A DNA stretch of 64,000 bases from Sporobolomyces roseus (GCA_016617785.1 JADILM010000005.1:1426001-1490000); one strand, 5' to 3'; positions 36,685 to 49,374 are shown, counted from the first letter of the stretch. Program-made: numbers and translations. The notes: a model not told the origin generated them from the sequence alone.

Positions 36685-39600
36685 ATGGGAGGAAGTCAGC
36701 TAAAGGCCTTGAAAGGCCAGCTTCGCTCAAGCGGACTATCTCGAACCTCGAACCCCAAAGATGAACGAAAAAGAGCAAAGCAACGGAAAGATCTTTCATC
36801 AACTTCACTCGCCCACCGCAACTCGAAACTAGACGCTATACACGACAAGTTCAATCTATTCGATGTCAGGGATGAGAAGAAGAAGTTCGAGGTAGTCACA
36901 AGGAGAGGAGAGGTAGAAGGAGGCAAGAAAGGAATGCCTGGGAGAGCAAGAGCTGCTGGTATCGAGACTGTAAGCAGCTACCCTTTTACGAGTCTGCATA
37001 GCTTACAAACACTTTCCACCCCCTCGACAACAGCGCAAGAAAACTTTGTTACCGATGCTTGATGCTCGAACTCATTCCTCCACTTTCCTCGATCACCGTT
37101 TTGGAGAATCCTCTACCAACTTGACACCAGAAGAGAAAGCTTTAGAACGATTCACAGCAGAGAGGCAATCGAGATTGGGAAAGAAGACCAAGTTCAACTT
37201 GGAAGATGAGGACGAGGGAGGATTCGAACTTACTCATGGAGGAAGAACACTCGGATTCGGAGATGAAGAAGAGCTAGAAAGCGGAGGATGGGGAGGATTG
37301 GGTGTGAGCGAGGGCGCAAATCGGGAACCTCTGCTCAAACGAAGAAAAATGGGAGCTGAACCTGTCGAAGAAGAGGTACGCTCCTCCTGCCACGCTACTC
37401 TCTCTCTCCCCATACTGATACTGGAGGCCCAGTCACAGGACGAACCCGAACGCAAGAAGACTCATGCTGAAATCATGGAGGAAGTCGTTGCAAAATCGAA
37501 ATACCACAAAGTAAGTTTACTCAATTCCTCTGCAGAATCAGATCGAAAAACTAACCTCGCCCGAAATAGGCCGAACGCAAACGAATGAAGTCTGCCGACG
37601 ACGAAACTCGAATTGGATTAGATGCAGACCTGAAAGATCTTCGAACAATTCTCGGAGGTTCAGCTCGTATGCCAGCTCCTTCACGCCCTACCGGCTCTTC
37701 CGCTGCCGCTATCGACGAAGAAGATTCAGAAGACGATGAGGAGGAGGATGACGAAGAGATGGAAGGTTTGGACGGCGAGGAGGATTCGGAGGGAGAGAAT
37801 TCCGATGCAGGAGAGGGTGATTCGGGATCAGAAGGTTCAGATGATTCGACTTACGAGCTCAACGACGAAGAACTCGAAGCTGCTCTTGCCGCATCTTCCG
37901 CCAAATCCGGAGTAGACCGAGACCTTCTTCGAAAACTCATCGGTTCCGCTGCCGATCGATCCCCCTCTCCTCAACCTGTCGCTTCTACTTCAACAAACCC
38001 GACTATGGAAGAAGAAGAACATGAACGTCCTGCACCACGAAAACCAGTAGAGGAGGATGAGGCAGACAAAGACCCTTACGATAATTATGTTCGACTACTC
38101 GCTCTCGAACCTCGAGCACAAGCTACGAACCGAATGAAGACTCCTCTCGAACTCGCTCAACAGGCTGCTGAGGAACTGAAGGAGCGAGAAGAGAAGCGTT
38201 TGAAGAGGCAAAGAGGTGAAAGGGATGATTCGAGTGATGAAGAGGGAGACGGAAAGAAGGACAAGAAAGGAAAGGGAAAGAGAGTACCTCAAGCAGATGA
38301 TCTCGATGATGACTTCCTAGAGGAGGATGTTGGAAGTGAAGGAGAAATTGAAGAAGGACTCGGAAAGGGCTTAGAAACGTTGAGAGCGGAAGCAGAGAGT
38401 GACGAGGAAGGATCTGGAGATGAGGAGGGAGAGGAGGAAGAGGAGGACTCAGAGGAAGATGGAGAGGAGGAAGTGTCTGAGGATGAGATGGACGTCGGAG
38501 ATCTTTCAGCCGAAGATTCGGACGAGGAGGCCGTGACTGGAGAAACAGAATCACTCGTCGCGCCAACAAAGTCTACATGGGCGAAACCCGGAGCCGAACT
38601 TCCCTTCACTTTCCCTTGCCCTTCGACTCACGGAGAATTCGTTCGTCTCCTCACTTCTTCGAACATCAAAGAGGAGGATACGCCTTTGGTCGTCAAGCGA
38701 ATTCGAACTCTGTACCATCCTGGTCTGTCGGTCGGTAACAAGGAGAAGCTACAGGTGTGTCTCTTTCTGAACTGCCTTCTATAGTTCGTCGCTCACGAAT
38801 TCCGCCTGAGCAGGTCTTCACGAATGTTCTCCTCGATCACGTTATCTACCTCGCCGCTTCTTCATCTCCTACCGCTTTCCGAACCATCAACTCGCTTCTC
38901 CCTCCTCTCCTCACTCTCTCCCACGCCTATCCCTTGACTTGCGCCCCTCACTACGTCTCGAAGCTCCGCCTGATGCACAAGAACTTCCTCCGAGGCTTGT
39001 CAAGAGGACCTCTCGATCCAGCAGCGAAGACCTGGCCAGGACTCGCCGAGTTGACTCTCCTTCGAATGGTCGGCATGGTTTGGTCGACTTCCGATCTCTC
39101 GCATCCTGTTACAGCAGCAGCTCAACTCCTCATTGGCGAATACCTGGCACAAGCTCGAGTACGAAACCTCGCAGATCTCGCAAGCGGTCTCTTCCTCTGT
39201 ACCCTCGCTTCACAATACGAACGAGACAGCAAGCGACTCTTCCCCGAATCGACAATCTTTATCCTCTACTCCCTCCTTCTCCTTCTCCCTACGACCATCA
39301 CTTCCAAATCCTTCCCTGGCAACTTCCCTACTCCCGACTTCCAGCAAGATCACGCCAAATCACTCAAGCTTCGATCAGCAGCGAAGGGTGACAAGACCAA
39401 GGTTGAGCTGTCGGAGCGAATGAATCTCATAGAGGCAGTCAGGGACGGAAAGGACATTACTGGCGAAGGAGCGGAACAGCTCAAGGCGAACCTCGTCAAG
39501 ACTGCTCTCGCTTTATTGAGCGATTCGAGGGAGAAGTATTCGGCTTCAGAAGCTTTCGTCGAACTCTTCCAACCTGCGGAAACCGTTCTCAAGGCAGTCA

Positions 39601-40240
39601 AGCTACAGAAGGTGCCCTCCTCGATCAAGGTAAACTCATTGCCTGTATATGTCTGCTTTCGTTCCTCATCGCTGATCTGTCCCTTTGGAAATAGGACGAG
39701 GTTTCCTCAACAGTCTCGACTCTGTCCAAATCCCTCACTTTCGCCCTACAATCTCGCAAACCCCTCACTCTCCAACATCACCGTGCGATCCCCATCGCCA
39801 CCTATCTTCCCAAGTTCGACGAAAGCTTCAACCCGAACAGCCGTTTCGACCCCGACACCGAACGTGCCGCTGCCAGCAAGCTCAAGGCTCTCTACAAGAA
39901 GGAAAAGAAGGGAGCAGTACGAGAGCTCAGGAAGGACAACAGGTTCTTGGCTGTCGAGGAGGCGAAGCGAAAGAAGACGGACGATGTCGCATACGAGAAG
40001 AAGGTGCGTCGAGTGAGATCAACGAAATCCAAGTTTCAATTGCTGATTCGGTTTCTTCCATCGTCCACAGATTACCAAGATCATGGGAAGTCTCCAAGAC
40101 GAACGAGCGGAGGAGAAAGCTTTCGATCGAGAAAAGGTACGTCTTGTCCGTTCGCTTCTTCTGCCTCGAGCATCCAACTGATCCCGTTCGATCTCCCACA
40201 GTCTCGAGGAAAGCGAAGAGACAAGGCTCGTCGAGGATAG
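36685..40240 (+). CDS. NOP14: Nucleolar complex protein 14
   Basis: Component of the small-subunit processome needed for 18S rRNA maturation, nucleolar. Markers: a basic start (MGGSQLKALKGQLRSSGLSR), NSKLDAIHDKFNLFDVRDEK, RKKTLLPMLDARTHSSTFLD, DHRFGESSTNLTPEEKALER, RKMGAEPVEEE, KKTHAEIMEEVVAKSKYHKAERKR, DADLKDLRTILGG, very acidic tracts of 20-40 residues around 37700-37820 and 38290-38540, then the conserved helical C-terminal half (KRIRTLYHPGLSVGNKEKLQ, LPLTCAPHYVSKLR) and a Lys/Arg-rich tail ending RGKRRDKARRG. At least seven exons. Length of about 1000 residues is slightly larger than yeast Nop14 because of the acidic inserts. Confidence 0.93.
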
Positions 40241-40408
40241 TTGTTTATCGTATCTCCATCTCAGCATCTTGCAACCCGTTTCTGTCGTCCTTCTCTCCTC
40301 TTCGTTTTCCCGCAGTCATTACACCGCGGAAAGTCCGAAGCTGTCTCGTCTCTCTCCCACTTCCGGTCCTTTGCATCTCTCTCTCCTTGTTCTCACTTAC
40401 CTCGCTGA

Positions 40409-41367
40409 ATGTCAGCGCTGTTAGTTGCTTCTCCACCTTGGCTTCGCATTCAGCACGAATCGTTTCCGGCAGCTTCTGCTTCGCCTCAATCGCCCTATCT
40501 CGGCGACAGCTACTTTGGTTCTCTGTCAATTCAGGTGAGTTCCGGCAGGTTCAGTATGACATCTTGGAGTCGGAAGCTGACAAAGTACCTAGCGAAATCA
40601 GCCGAAAAGGCGAAGCGATTCGCCTTGGATCGCATTCGTCAAGTCTCGTAACGCGGTCCTCGACGCCTGGCAATCTCTTCATCCTTCTGATCAACACGGA
40701 CTACAAGCTACGGAGGACGAGGAAGCGCTACGGAGAGCCTTCATTCGATTCACTATTCTTTGCGATTCGATTACAATTCCTCATGAGTGAGCTGTCTCTA
40801 CCTTGTACTTAAGCACCCACTGATCAACGGAATAAACCAGGTGGTGGAGTGAGCTACCGCGAGAAGATTTACCCAACGAGGAAGCTCATTTACATGCGCT
40901 CGAGATATTGGACAACTTGACAGCTTCAATCCGTTCGCTCGCTGAACGACGAGCAGACGAACTGGCGACGAAAGAGGTGACAATGCGTATCGTGAGTCTT
41001 GTCCGAACAGAATCAAAAGGTAGTCGATGGAGCTGATTCTCCACTCTCGATCTCTCGCAGGAAGACGCAATACTCTGGCTAGAGGTGAGTACTGTAACAG
41101 ATTATTGAAGGTCAGATGCTCACCAACGCGACAACGCAGGCACAGAAACGAGCGAATCGAGAGATTGATCCTGCGATGTTTTCGAAATTCGACGCTTGGC
41201 CAGTACGTCTCACTTCTTTTCTTGTTCTACCAGAGCTGACTCGAGACGAACAGTTCGACGGGTCTTACCCCAATACACCTCTCGCGTCTCCTCCTCTCTT
41301 TGCTAGCGAATCGAGTGATGGTAACACCTCGATATCATCCTGTAGCACGATCACGATCGATGATTGA
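40409..41367 (+). CDS. Unknown protein, possibly helical
   Basis: No family recognised. I assemble six exons joined by introns with good borders (for example CAG/GTGAGT at about 40534 and ATC/GTGAGT at about 40994), giving about 230 residues. After a Ser/Pro-rich N-terminus comes SPWIAFVKSRNAVLDAWQSL, a Glu-rich helix around ATEDEEALRRAFIRFTILCD, then WWSELPREDLPNEEAHLHAL, SIRSLAERRADELATKEV, EDAILWLEAQKRANREID and a Ser-rich tail ending TITIDD. The helices suggest a coiled-coil or helical bundle protein. The start is the first Met of the open frame; an upstream exon after NOP14 cannot be excluded. Confidence 0.6.
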
Positions 41368-41486
41368 ATTGACAACAAGCTTACAGAACGGGAAGGCAAA
41401 GCTGAGGTGGTATCTAGACTATTGCTGATGCGAGGGAAAGAGAGAATACTGCGAGAGACAGAACAGATAGAGAACAGCGAGCAAAC

Positions 41487-44400
41487 CTAGCCCTTCTTTG
41501 CGAGAGCACCTCCTGCACCTCCGACTCCCAACCCAATCCTTCGTTTCGTGGCCTGCGCAGTAGGACTGACAGCTCGTTGCACTGCGATCGGAGTGGCATT
41601 GCCGTCTCGAGGAATTCCCGCGCTCGACCCAGAACCAGCTTGAGATCCACTGCCTCCTCCTCCTCCTCCTGCAGACGGCCTCGGTGCTATTCTCGAGCCT
41701 GGACCACTCGCCGTCGTAAATCCAGATCCCGTACCGCCTTGATCCCTCGCAAGAAATCCAGCTAGGGAACCTTCGCTTCGACTCGGGACTGGTTGATTCG
41801 GTGGATTTGGTCCTCTTCGTTTCGCAGGCATGATCCTCGAACTCGGTGCCGAGCCAGCGTACGAGCTTGTACCGAGAGGTGGAAGAGTATCGAACGAGTC
41901 TGTAGCTGTCATCGACATGTTTCCTCCCCCGTTGACACCGTTGAGAGAGCCTGGAGAATTCGAGAGAAGGGCGGCTCGTTTCTTCTGTACGTGGCGGAAG
42001 TGACCGAGAAGCTCGTTCCATCGAATGTTGGGCGAGTCCGTGGGAGTGTCACGTCGATTGAGAGGAGTAGAGGAGGAGGGAGAAACGATAGTCGATCCTC
42101 GAGGTCCAGGTCCACCGCCGAAAGCAGCTCTGTAACACTCTTTCCTAAATTAGCAAAGTTTGCTGAGTGCTAAAGAGAGAGAAGACTTACCTTGGGACAG
42201 TTTGAAGGAAGCCAAGCGAGCTGACTGCACTGAGACGATTCCGCAAAGTAGCGAAAGCACTCGATTGAGGAAGTAGCATGAGGAGTCCGTAAAGAGCTTT
42301 GAGCAAGTAAGGATGCTTCTCCGGCTCGAGCAATTGTAGGCGAAGGGCTGGAATCAACCCAGAGTGTCAGCTGGGATGAGGGAATGATTGAGAGAAGCGC
42401 AGACAGACCTGTGAAGACAGGTGATTCGAGCAATTGAACAAGCTTGTCAATCTGGATGAGAAGAGGAACAGTGATCTCAAGCTCAGCGCTGTAAGAGGAG
42501 GAGACCGTGAGCACCACTCGCGAAGAGGAAAGCGAAGTCGATCAGGGCTTACAAGATTTGAAGCAACGCGCAAGCTTGTTCGTACGCTTGAGCGAGGAGG
42601 CAGAGGGTGAAGGTAGCGACAGCGTTGTGAGACCATGAACGATACAAAACTGAGAAGAGGTTTTGACCGTCCTTCGTATCGAGGGTGCGAAGACGTCTCC
42701 GGAAGTCGGCGAGTTCGGGTGAAGTAATCATGATGAGACTGAGGTTTTGAACCATGATTGACGAGAACTCGAGATCCGACTATTGGTAAAGAGCGATATG
42801 GTCAAATCCGTTGAATTCAGTTCAGGGAGAGGGGCAACTCACCTCATCCTTCTCGAGCAGTTCAGCACAAGTTCGATAGATTCGTTCCGGGTTGAGGTTG
42901 GCGCAAAGTTGACGAATGATGAAACTTCCCTTGTTCTCGAGCAACTTTCGATCCGTACTGAACAAGTCGAGGACTCCCTTCATGAATGCTGGGAAGTAGT
43001 CGATCCCCATCTCTTCGAGCACCGAGCAAGTACTAATTTGGGCGACGAGTTGAATGTTGTATCGTAAGACTTGTTCGGTTGCTTCGGAGAGAATCTTGAG
43101 GAGGAGAGCGATTGAGATGCCGTTGACGGCTGAAGAAGCTGTGGAGCCTGACGTTTGACGTTGTCGGTTGGAAGAAGCGGTTTGAGACAGATCGGGGAAG
43201 ATAGGTCGAGGTAGTCCTGCATCGCTTGGAGTCATGATCTGTGGAGATCCGAGAAATTGTCAGCTCGATGCAAACAACCAGAGGTGACCCGAACAACAAT
43301 CCACCTTTCTCGGAGCTTTCTGATGCAGCATCATGAGCCACTGAAGAGCGGCGACTTGAGTTTCCTCGTTCTCGCTCACCAATGCGAAAGTGACTTCGTT
43401 GACGGTAGTAGCATACTCGAATTTCGAGTCGAATTCATCGAGGGAGGTCGCTTCATCAATCGTATTGCGGAATGAATCATCGACTGAATCGGCAGCGCCG
43501 TCATACGAAGGAGGTTCGGCGAATCGAGCGAGAGAGACGGTAGAAGGTTGATGAGAGATCGGTTGGAAACCGATTGAAGCGTCACTCCCAGGTTTGTTGC
43601 GGTCGTGTCGAGGAGTGAATCCGGGAGTCGCAGAAGGGAAGGGTATTGAAGAAGGTGGAGGAGAAGAGGTGAGGTTGCGGTCACGGTCTCGAGGGAGTTG
43701 TGCGAGGGTCGGCGAGGTATCTTTGCGGAGATTCGGTAAAGCTGCTGGAGAAGAATGATGCTGAGGATGAGGAGGCTGAGTGGGAGGTTTACGTGGTTCA
43801 GGATTCGGGAGATTATAGACTATGTCGTAAAATAGTTCGTTCGTGTTGCGTGCTGTAGCTTGAATGGCGGGGACGTGATGTGCGAGAGATTTGAGGATGA
43901 CGGGAATGATTTTCGGTGCGAAAGGGATCAAAGTGCCGGGAACGAATTCGAGGAAAGAAGAAATCCAGTGAAGACAGATTGACTGAATCTCTTCGTCTGC
44001 GAGCACCAGAGATCATGTCAGTCATAATGTATGCTGATGGGAGTAGAAGAGGAACGTACCTGGTACGTCGAGATGTCGAACGAGAATCGCAACTATCGCA
44101 GCGTAATCAACCTCGACTCCCTCTCCAGGCAACCATTCTGTCGGATCCTCAGCATCGTAATCATCCTCGCTATCTCCCACTGAAGCCGCATCGTCGTCCT
44201 CTGTATCGTCCGCGATAGCTTGTTCGTCCGCCTCCGGTACGATCGCTCCGTCCTCCTTCTTCTCCTGATCCTTCTCTCCCTCGTTCCCTTGTCTCACCGT
44301 CTTCGCTTCACTCGCCCTCCTCTCCATCTTCTGTCTCTCTTTACTCTGATTCATCAACCTTCTCACTCTCCTTCTCTCTTCCCTCATGTTCTCGGCCTCC

Positions 44401-45561
44401 CATTTCCGTCTCCTCTTCTGCATTTCCGCTTCTCGACAATCCCTCACTTCCCTCAACATCCCTTCCAGCAGTCCCTCGGTCGCTACTTTCACTTCTGCCG
44501 TCGGATCGCTGAGGTATCGGAGGAGACCTTCGAGGAAAGCAGGGAGGAAAGAGATGAGTTGTAAATCCGGAACCGAGTCGAGGAGTTGTAGCCAAGAAAT
44601 GATGAAGGTTCTCGTGAAAGGATTGAGGACGTGAATTCGTTCCGAGAGGAGAGGGATGAGTCGGGAAAGGGAGAAAGCTTTTCGAAGGTTCGCGGGAGTT
44701 TGAGGGTCGAAAGGTTTCTCGAATCCTAATCCGATCTGCTCTGCATTGATGTCGTAGAGCTTTTGACTGCTTCCCGAGGGTCCGTGTACTGTCACGAAGG
44801 TGGTAGCGTATTCTGCGACGATGTCTTTGAGTGTTCGATCGAGGAGTTCTGCTCCATTCTTGATTGAGGCTTCTGTATCCGCAACGAGCTGCACACAAAA
44901 GGGTCAGTGAGTACAATAATTCATAGACGAGACTCGGTGAGCTACTTACCTTGCACATAAGATCGAATACCTCGTTGAAATAAGGCAAGATCTCTCCTTG
45001 AGCGACTTTCGTCTGTTTGAGCCAGAGTGAAATCTGTCAGGTTCGGTGAAAGAGGACGAGTGAATCGACATACGATGTTGTAGATAGATTCAGTAGCGTA
45101 GAAGCGAATATTCGGGTGAGCTTCGTCGAGTGCGGTAAAGACAGGTTTGAGAATCGCTGCGAGATACGCTGGAAGAACATCTGGTCCGACCGAGAGTCTG
45201 CGGAAGGAGACATATTATTAAGTACTGATTCATGTGTACTGAATGACGAGCCTGCTCTTACCCGCAAGTGACTCCCGCTAAACCAATCATTCCTCCACTT
45301 CGAGTATGCATGTTATTCGGACCCTCTTGACTTCTCGGTGCGGCATAATCCCATAGCTGACTAATGATTTGTTTGATCCTCTTGTCGTCTGGTGGAGTTT
45401 CTTGAGCGAGATCTCGAACTGCATGAACAGTGAATCGAAAATGAGAGGGGTTTCGGAGAGATGGAGGGAGAGTGCTTACCGAGAGCTTCCATCTGGAGTG
45501 AAGCAATCTTCCTCCTCTCATAATCACTATGCCGCAAACCTTTCAGCATTGAAGACTCCAT
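41487..45561 (-). CDS. VAC14: Vac14, scaffold of the PI(3,5)P2 kinase complex
   Basis: HEAT-repeat scaffold that holds Fab1/PIKfyve kinase and the Fig4 phosphatase on vacuole/endosome membranes. The N-terminus reads [19 protein letters not shown], then [115 protein letters not shown] and [20 protein letters not shown]. The Vac14-specific C-terminal part contains [35 protein letters not shown] and a conserved helix run, followed by a Gly/Ser-rich tail ending GGALAKKG. Low-complexity, acidic and Ser/Pro inserts lie around 44100-44260 and 43490-43800. Complete in the window. Confidence 0.93.
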
Positions 45562-45954
45562 CGCTGTCTAGAGATGAAGAGTCGAGATCGGAGAGGGTGG
45601 GGTAGAGGAGAAGGGGAAAGGGACGCGTTTGAGCTGAGGCGGGATAGCGGACAGTCTCAAGATTTAGTTCAGGTTCGTGTTCAGCGATCTCGCTTCAGGT
45701 ATGTAGGTGTGAGTTGTCGAAGTTGAGGGAGCGTGTGGAAATGGAGGACGTGATCTTGTCCCTCGACCGGACGACTTCTGTTGTAGCTGCTAGATTATTT
45801 AGAGCTCCCGGTTGGCTACTAGAGGTGTCTAGAGTGGGTCGGATCTTGTTGAAGGTTATTGTTGTTGCAAAAGTTCTAAATCTTTTCGGACGAACTCTTG
45901 TCCCCTTCTCTCCATTCACCTTGCTTCACTCTAACTAGCTCCAAACCTCTGAGG
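45562..45954. promoter_or_regulatory. Divergent promoter VAC14/AFG1
   Basis: Nearly 400 bases between divergent start codons. No clear operator or repeat. Confidence 0.4.
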
Positions 45955-47996
45955 ATGATTATACGGTACTCCCCAAGAGTGACCCGACCGCATTCAGCTC
46001 TTCCTCGCCTTTGCTCGCCTATTCCCCTTCAGTTCCCGCTTTCCTCCACTTCTGCGTTCTCCACCCTCCGCCGACCACTCCCTAGACCTCCCCTAGCTAC
46101 CAAAACTATCTCAAAACCTTCCTCATCACCTTCACCCCGTCGCTATGCCACAATATCACCTTCTATCGCAGCAACTTCTCATTCTCCCTCCGGACCTACT
46201 CTAGCCTACGACGCTCAAGTTAAATCCGGTTTGATCACCAACGACGAACATCAACGCTCCATTGTCACTATCCTACAAGAGATGTACGACGAATTAGAAG
46301 CTTACACTCCTCCTCCCGTCGGACCTCTTCCTCCTCCCGCGAAACCTTCTGCATGGGAACGTTTAATGCGTTCAAGATTCTTCGCCGACATGTCCGACGA
46401 ACTTCATCAAGCCAATACCGCAACGATTCCCTTACCAGATCCTCCAACTCAATTACCGAAAGGATTATACTTGTTCGGTTCAGTCGGATGTGGGAAATCC
46501 TTCTTGATGGATTTGTTCTTTGCGAACTTGCCGGAGAAGTATAGGAAATCTGGGAAACAAGAGGGTGGGTTCGGGTCGAGGAGGGTACATTTTCATCAGT
46601 TCATGATGGACGTTCATAAGAAGGGGCACAAGATAAAGATGAAGGAGGGGAATGCACAGGATTGGGTAGTCATGGTAGCGAGGGAGATTGCTCAAGAAAC
46701 GAGAGTATTGTGTTTCGACGAGTTTCAGGTGAGTCTACTTTCACTTCGCACTCCCGAAAGCTGAACTTTTCGGCTGATCTCGCTTCTCTGTTCCTCCTCA
46801 GGTGACGGATATTGCAGATGCGATGATTTTGAGACGGTTGATGGAAGCTCTGCATGCTCATGGAGTAGTTTGCGTAATGACCTCGAAGTGAGTTTTGGAC
46901 TACTCTTTTCCTATCGAAACTTCTCCCTTGACTGACTCATAAAACCCCTGTGCAGTCGAGCGCCCGATGATCTCTACAAGAACGGTATTCAACGAGATCA
47001 ATTCATCCCTTGCATAGACCTCCTCAAGCGAAGTTTCGTTGTTCACTGCCTCGATTCAGATATCGGTAAGCTCTTCTTCCACTCCGACCTGTCCGAGTCT
47101 CCTTCTAGCGTACTCAAAGAGTCGTCATATCGCAGATTATCGAAAACGACCCCGAGCATTATCGAAAGTCTACTTCGACCCTCTGAACGAAACCAACCGA
47201 ACCGAAATGTCGAAACTGTTCCACTCTGCCTGTTCCGCCGAAACACCTCCAGAAGAGATCGTCTCCTCCCGAATACTCTCCGTGTGGGGTCGACAACTCC
47301 ACATCCCTCTATCGACATCAAAAGTCGCCTTGTTCAAATTCTCGGATCTTTGCGGTGGACCTCACTCGGCGGCGGATTATTTAGAGATTACGAAAGCATT
47401 CAGTACGGTGTTCTTGACGGAGGTACCACAGTTGGGGTTGGAAACGAAGGATCAGGCGAGGAGGTTCATTCTGTTTATTGATGCGGCTTATGAAGCGAGA
47501 GTAAGTCCCTCAATCTCCTTCTCCCACCCTCCCGCACTCGCTCACCTCCACAGCATCGGTAAAGACAAAACTGTTCATTCTGTCAGATCCTCCAATTCAA
47601 GAAGTCTTCTCCGATGAGAATCAGTCGACTGGACCTCGAGAGATAACGCCTCATCAACGATCAATGATGGATGATTTGGGATTATCAGCGGATATTGTAG
47701 GAGCTAGTTCAATCTTTACGGGAGATGAAGAAGTATTTGCCTTTGCTCGGGCTCTCGTATGTTCTCCAACTTTCCTCTTCTTTCGAAATCGAGGTTGCTC
47801 ACCCATATTGTTTGTTCAGTCACGATTATCGGAAATGTCATCTGTACAATGGAACGCATCACCGCACTCGGAAAGGAAAGCGGATGGATTGGATCGAACG
47901 GCGGGAGGAGAATCTCTGAGGGTCAAGGGAGAGGGACAGAAATTAAGGAGCGTGGAGGATGTCGAAGAGAGGGTTAGGCAGGTCAGTAGAGTGTAG
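45955..47996 (+). CDS. AFG1: AFG1-like mitochondrial ATPase
   Basis: AAA-related ATPase of the inner mitochondrial membrane implicated in turnover of mitochondrially encoded cytochrome oxidase subunits. The N-terminus is Arg/Ser-rich (MIIRYSPRVTRPHSALPRL), a typical presequence. Then YDAQVKSGLITNDEHQ, Walker A LFGSVGCGKSFLMDLFF, RRVHFHQFMMDVHKKGH, Walker B TRVLCFDEFQVTDIADAM, VVCVMTSNRAPDDLYKNGIQ and RDQFIPCIDLLKRSFVVHCL. Later come FSDLCGGPHSAADYLEI, RRFILFIDAAYEAR, GDEEVFAFARALSRLSEM and a charged tail. Six or seven exons. The 3' end is uncertain: the frame ends with RQVSRV and a TAG at 47994-47996, but a GTCAGT donor just before it could splice to a longer tail after 48041. Confidence 0.9.
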
Positions 47997-48123
47997 AGAT
48001 ACTGTAAGCTCAGCTTTACTCGATTTTGTGACAGGGAGATGGCCGCGGATCTTTCTGGAGCGGCAGAAAACGGAGGTCGATGCTTTCTTTGCTTCTCGCT
48101 TTCTTTCCCCATTCCCACTCACT

Positions 48124-48732
48124 ATGTCGATCGACGCAATTCTCCCTCTCGTAATCCACAAGGTCACTCGATATAGGCCTCATCTGGAACCAGAAGTTGT
48201 GGAGGAATGCACTCCGGACTGGCCCTCCCCTTTCCCAAACTGTAAAGTCACTCACAATCTCTCAACTGGGATCCGTTACTTGGAGTGGAAAGACGTTGAA
48301 GGTAGCATCGAGATCCTACGAGGCCATTTAGACATAGTCGACTCAAAGGGCAAAGCTCGCAACTGTCTCGTTCTTCCGCAAGGGTCTTTCCCATCGATTC
48401 CTACGGGCATGCTCCCCTTTCCAGTCTGGGCTGGCCGAGTCGCGAAGGTGGACTTCAAGGTCCAGCTCGAAGTTGAATTTGTGAAAACTGCGAAGAACGA
48501 TTAGTTGAAGCCTGGTAAGTCCAAGTCTAAGCTTACCACTCTAAGAGTGCTTCAAGAATTGTGTAATGATGTCGCTTCTAGAAACCTTCGTATCCGGATC
48601 CTTGTAGTGGAGCACGCCATTAGATTTGGAAAGGAAGTAGTAAATTGGGACGTTTACCTTGAGGTGGGGGAGACAGGGAACGAGGCGAAGGGGTCGACAC
48701 TTGTACGGGCTTCTTGTTTGATAAGGAGATAA
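48124..48732 (+). pseudogene. 5' relic of the BTB-like family
   Basis: An open frame from Met 48124 to TAG 48502-48504 (127 aa) resembles the N-terminal half of the intact BTB-like gene at 49791-50980. Shared points are DWPSPFPNCK versus NWPSPLPQRS, a G.(L/I).I strand pair, LPQGSFPSIPTGMLPFPVW versus FRAGTFPPVSSGEMWFPEV, and FKVQLEVEFV versus NLTASFILAE. Past the TAG the same frame continues to 48732 with LQELCNDVASRN and RILVVEHAIR, which line up loosely with LQSRVASN and RQLWANEAIL of the intact copy; then it stops, before the BTB core is complete. This looks like a decayed copy in the opposite orientation. A short functional protein ending at 48504 is the alternative. Confidence 0.5.
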
Positions 48733-49296
48733 TGGGGAGATGGGCAAAGTAAGAAGATGAGGAAAACAGTGTCATCGCTTGCGACTGAGGAGGAAAAGTT
48801 GGATCGGTTATAGAATCTGTTCGTTTGAAATGGTTTTGCTCTCGCTTGATCAAGTCTGCAGTGTCTATTGAGAGCTTGATACGAGCTGTCGTGGTCAAGA
48901 TAGCGTTCTGTCCGGAACGAAGAGACTGAGAGACGAACATTTTCCTCCGAGTTCATTCGAGTTTGACGGGTCTGACAAGTACAAGCGAAGGAGGCCAACT
49001 CATGAAATTGATCATCTCACTGTTTGCGCCATGACGAGTGCATTTCGCTCTGCGCGGCTCAGCTTTCGTCGAGAGGATGAGACGGGAGGAAGATTGCAAA
49101 GAAAAACGGCGAAAGCTGAGAGAGTCTGCGAAAGGTACGGGATTGTTTCTACAGATTTATCGACTCGCATGTCAAATATTGTGTCCAGGTGACAGCGGAG
49201 AACAGCTAGACTCAACACTGACGTGGAGTGCTCAACCGATAGATCTGAAACCGCGTTTTTAGGTATATATATTGTTAATGAGGCCTTTCTTGCATC
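48733..49296. other. Non-coding stretch before tRNA-Gly
   Basis: About 560 bases with no supported gene. A TATATATA run at about 49264-49271 sits some 25 bases upstream of the tRNA, a position where a TATA-like element assists TFIIIB placement. Confidence 0.4.
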
Positions 49297-49368
49297 GGGT
49301 CGTTGGTGAAGTGGTTATCATGCGAGCCTTCCAAGCTCGCGGGACGGGTTCGATTCCCGTACGACTCA
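49297..49368 (+). tRNA. tRNA-Gly (anticodon TCC)
   Basis: A 72-base intronless cloverleaf. The acceptor GGGTCGT pairs with ACGACTC (one G-T), with discriminator A. D-arm TGGTGAAGTGGTTATCA. The anticodon stem GCGAGC/GCTCGC encloses the loop CTTCCAA, giving anticodon TCC, which reads GGA glycine codons. The T-arm is ACGGG-TTCGATT-CCCGT. The A and B box sequences (TGGTGAAGTGG and GGTTCGATTCC) are good. TTTT at 49371-49374 follows directly, and a nine-T run at 49392-49400 is a second terminator. Confidence 0.93.
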
Positions 49369-49370
49369 TC

Positions 49371-49374
49371 TTTT
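49371..49374 (+). terminator. RNA polymerase III terminator of tRNA-Gly
   Basis: Four T on the coding strand two bases after the tRNA end, backed by nine T at 49392-49400. Confidence 0.65.

Noticed and set aside
39685..40812. A 375-codon plus-strand open frame
   Set aside because: It overlaps the 3' end of NOP14 and the start of the next gene in another frame, runs through their introns, and is Ser/Arg-rich with no domain. The spliced models explain the sequence better.
41419..42021. A 200-codon minus-strand frame
   Set aside because: It is an alternative frame of the VAC14 3' end; the VAC14 frame continues the conserved protein, this one is Arg/Ser-rich filler.
49038..49262. A short plus-strand frame upstream of the tRNA
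   Set aside because: 74 codons, basic, no family resemblance, directly abutting the tRNA 5' region.
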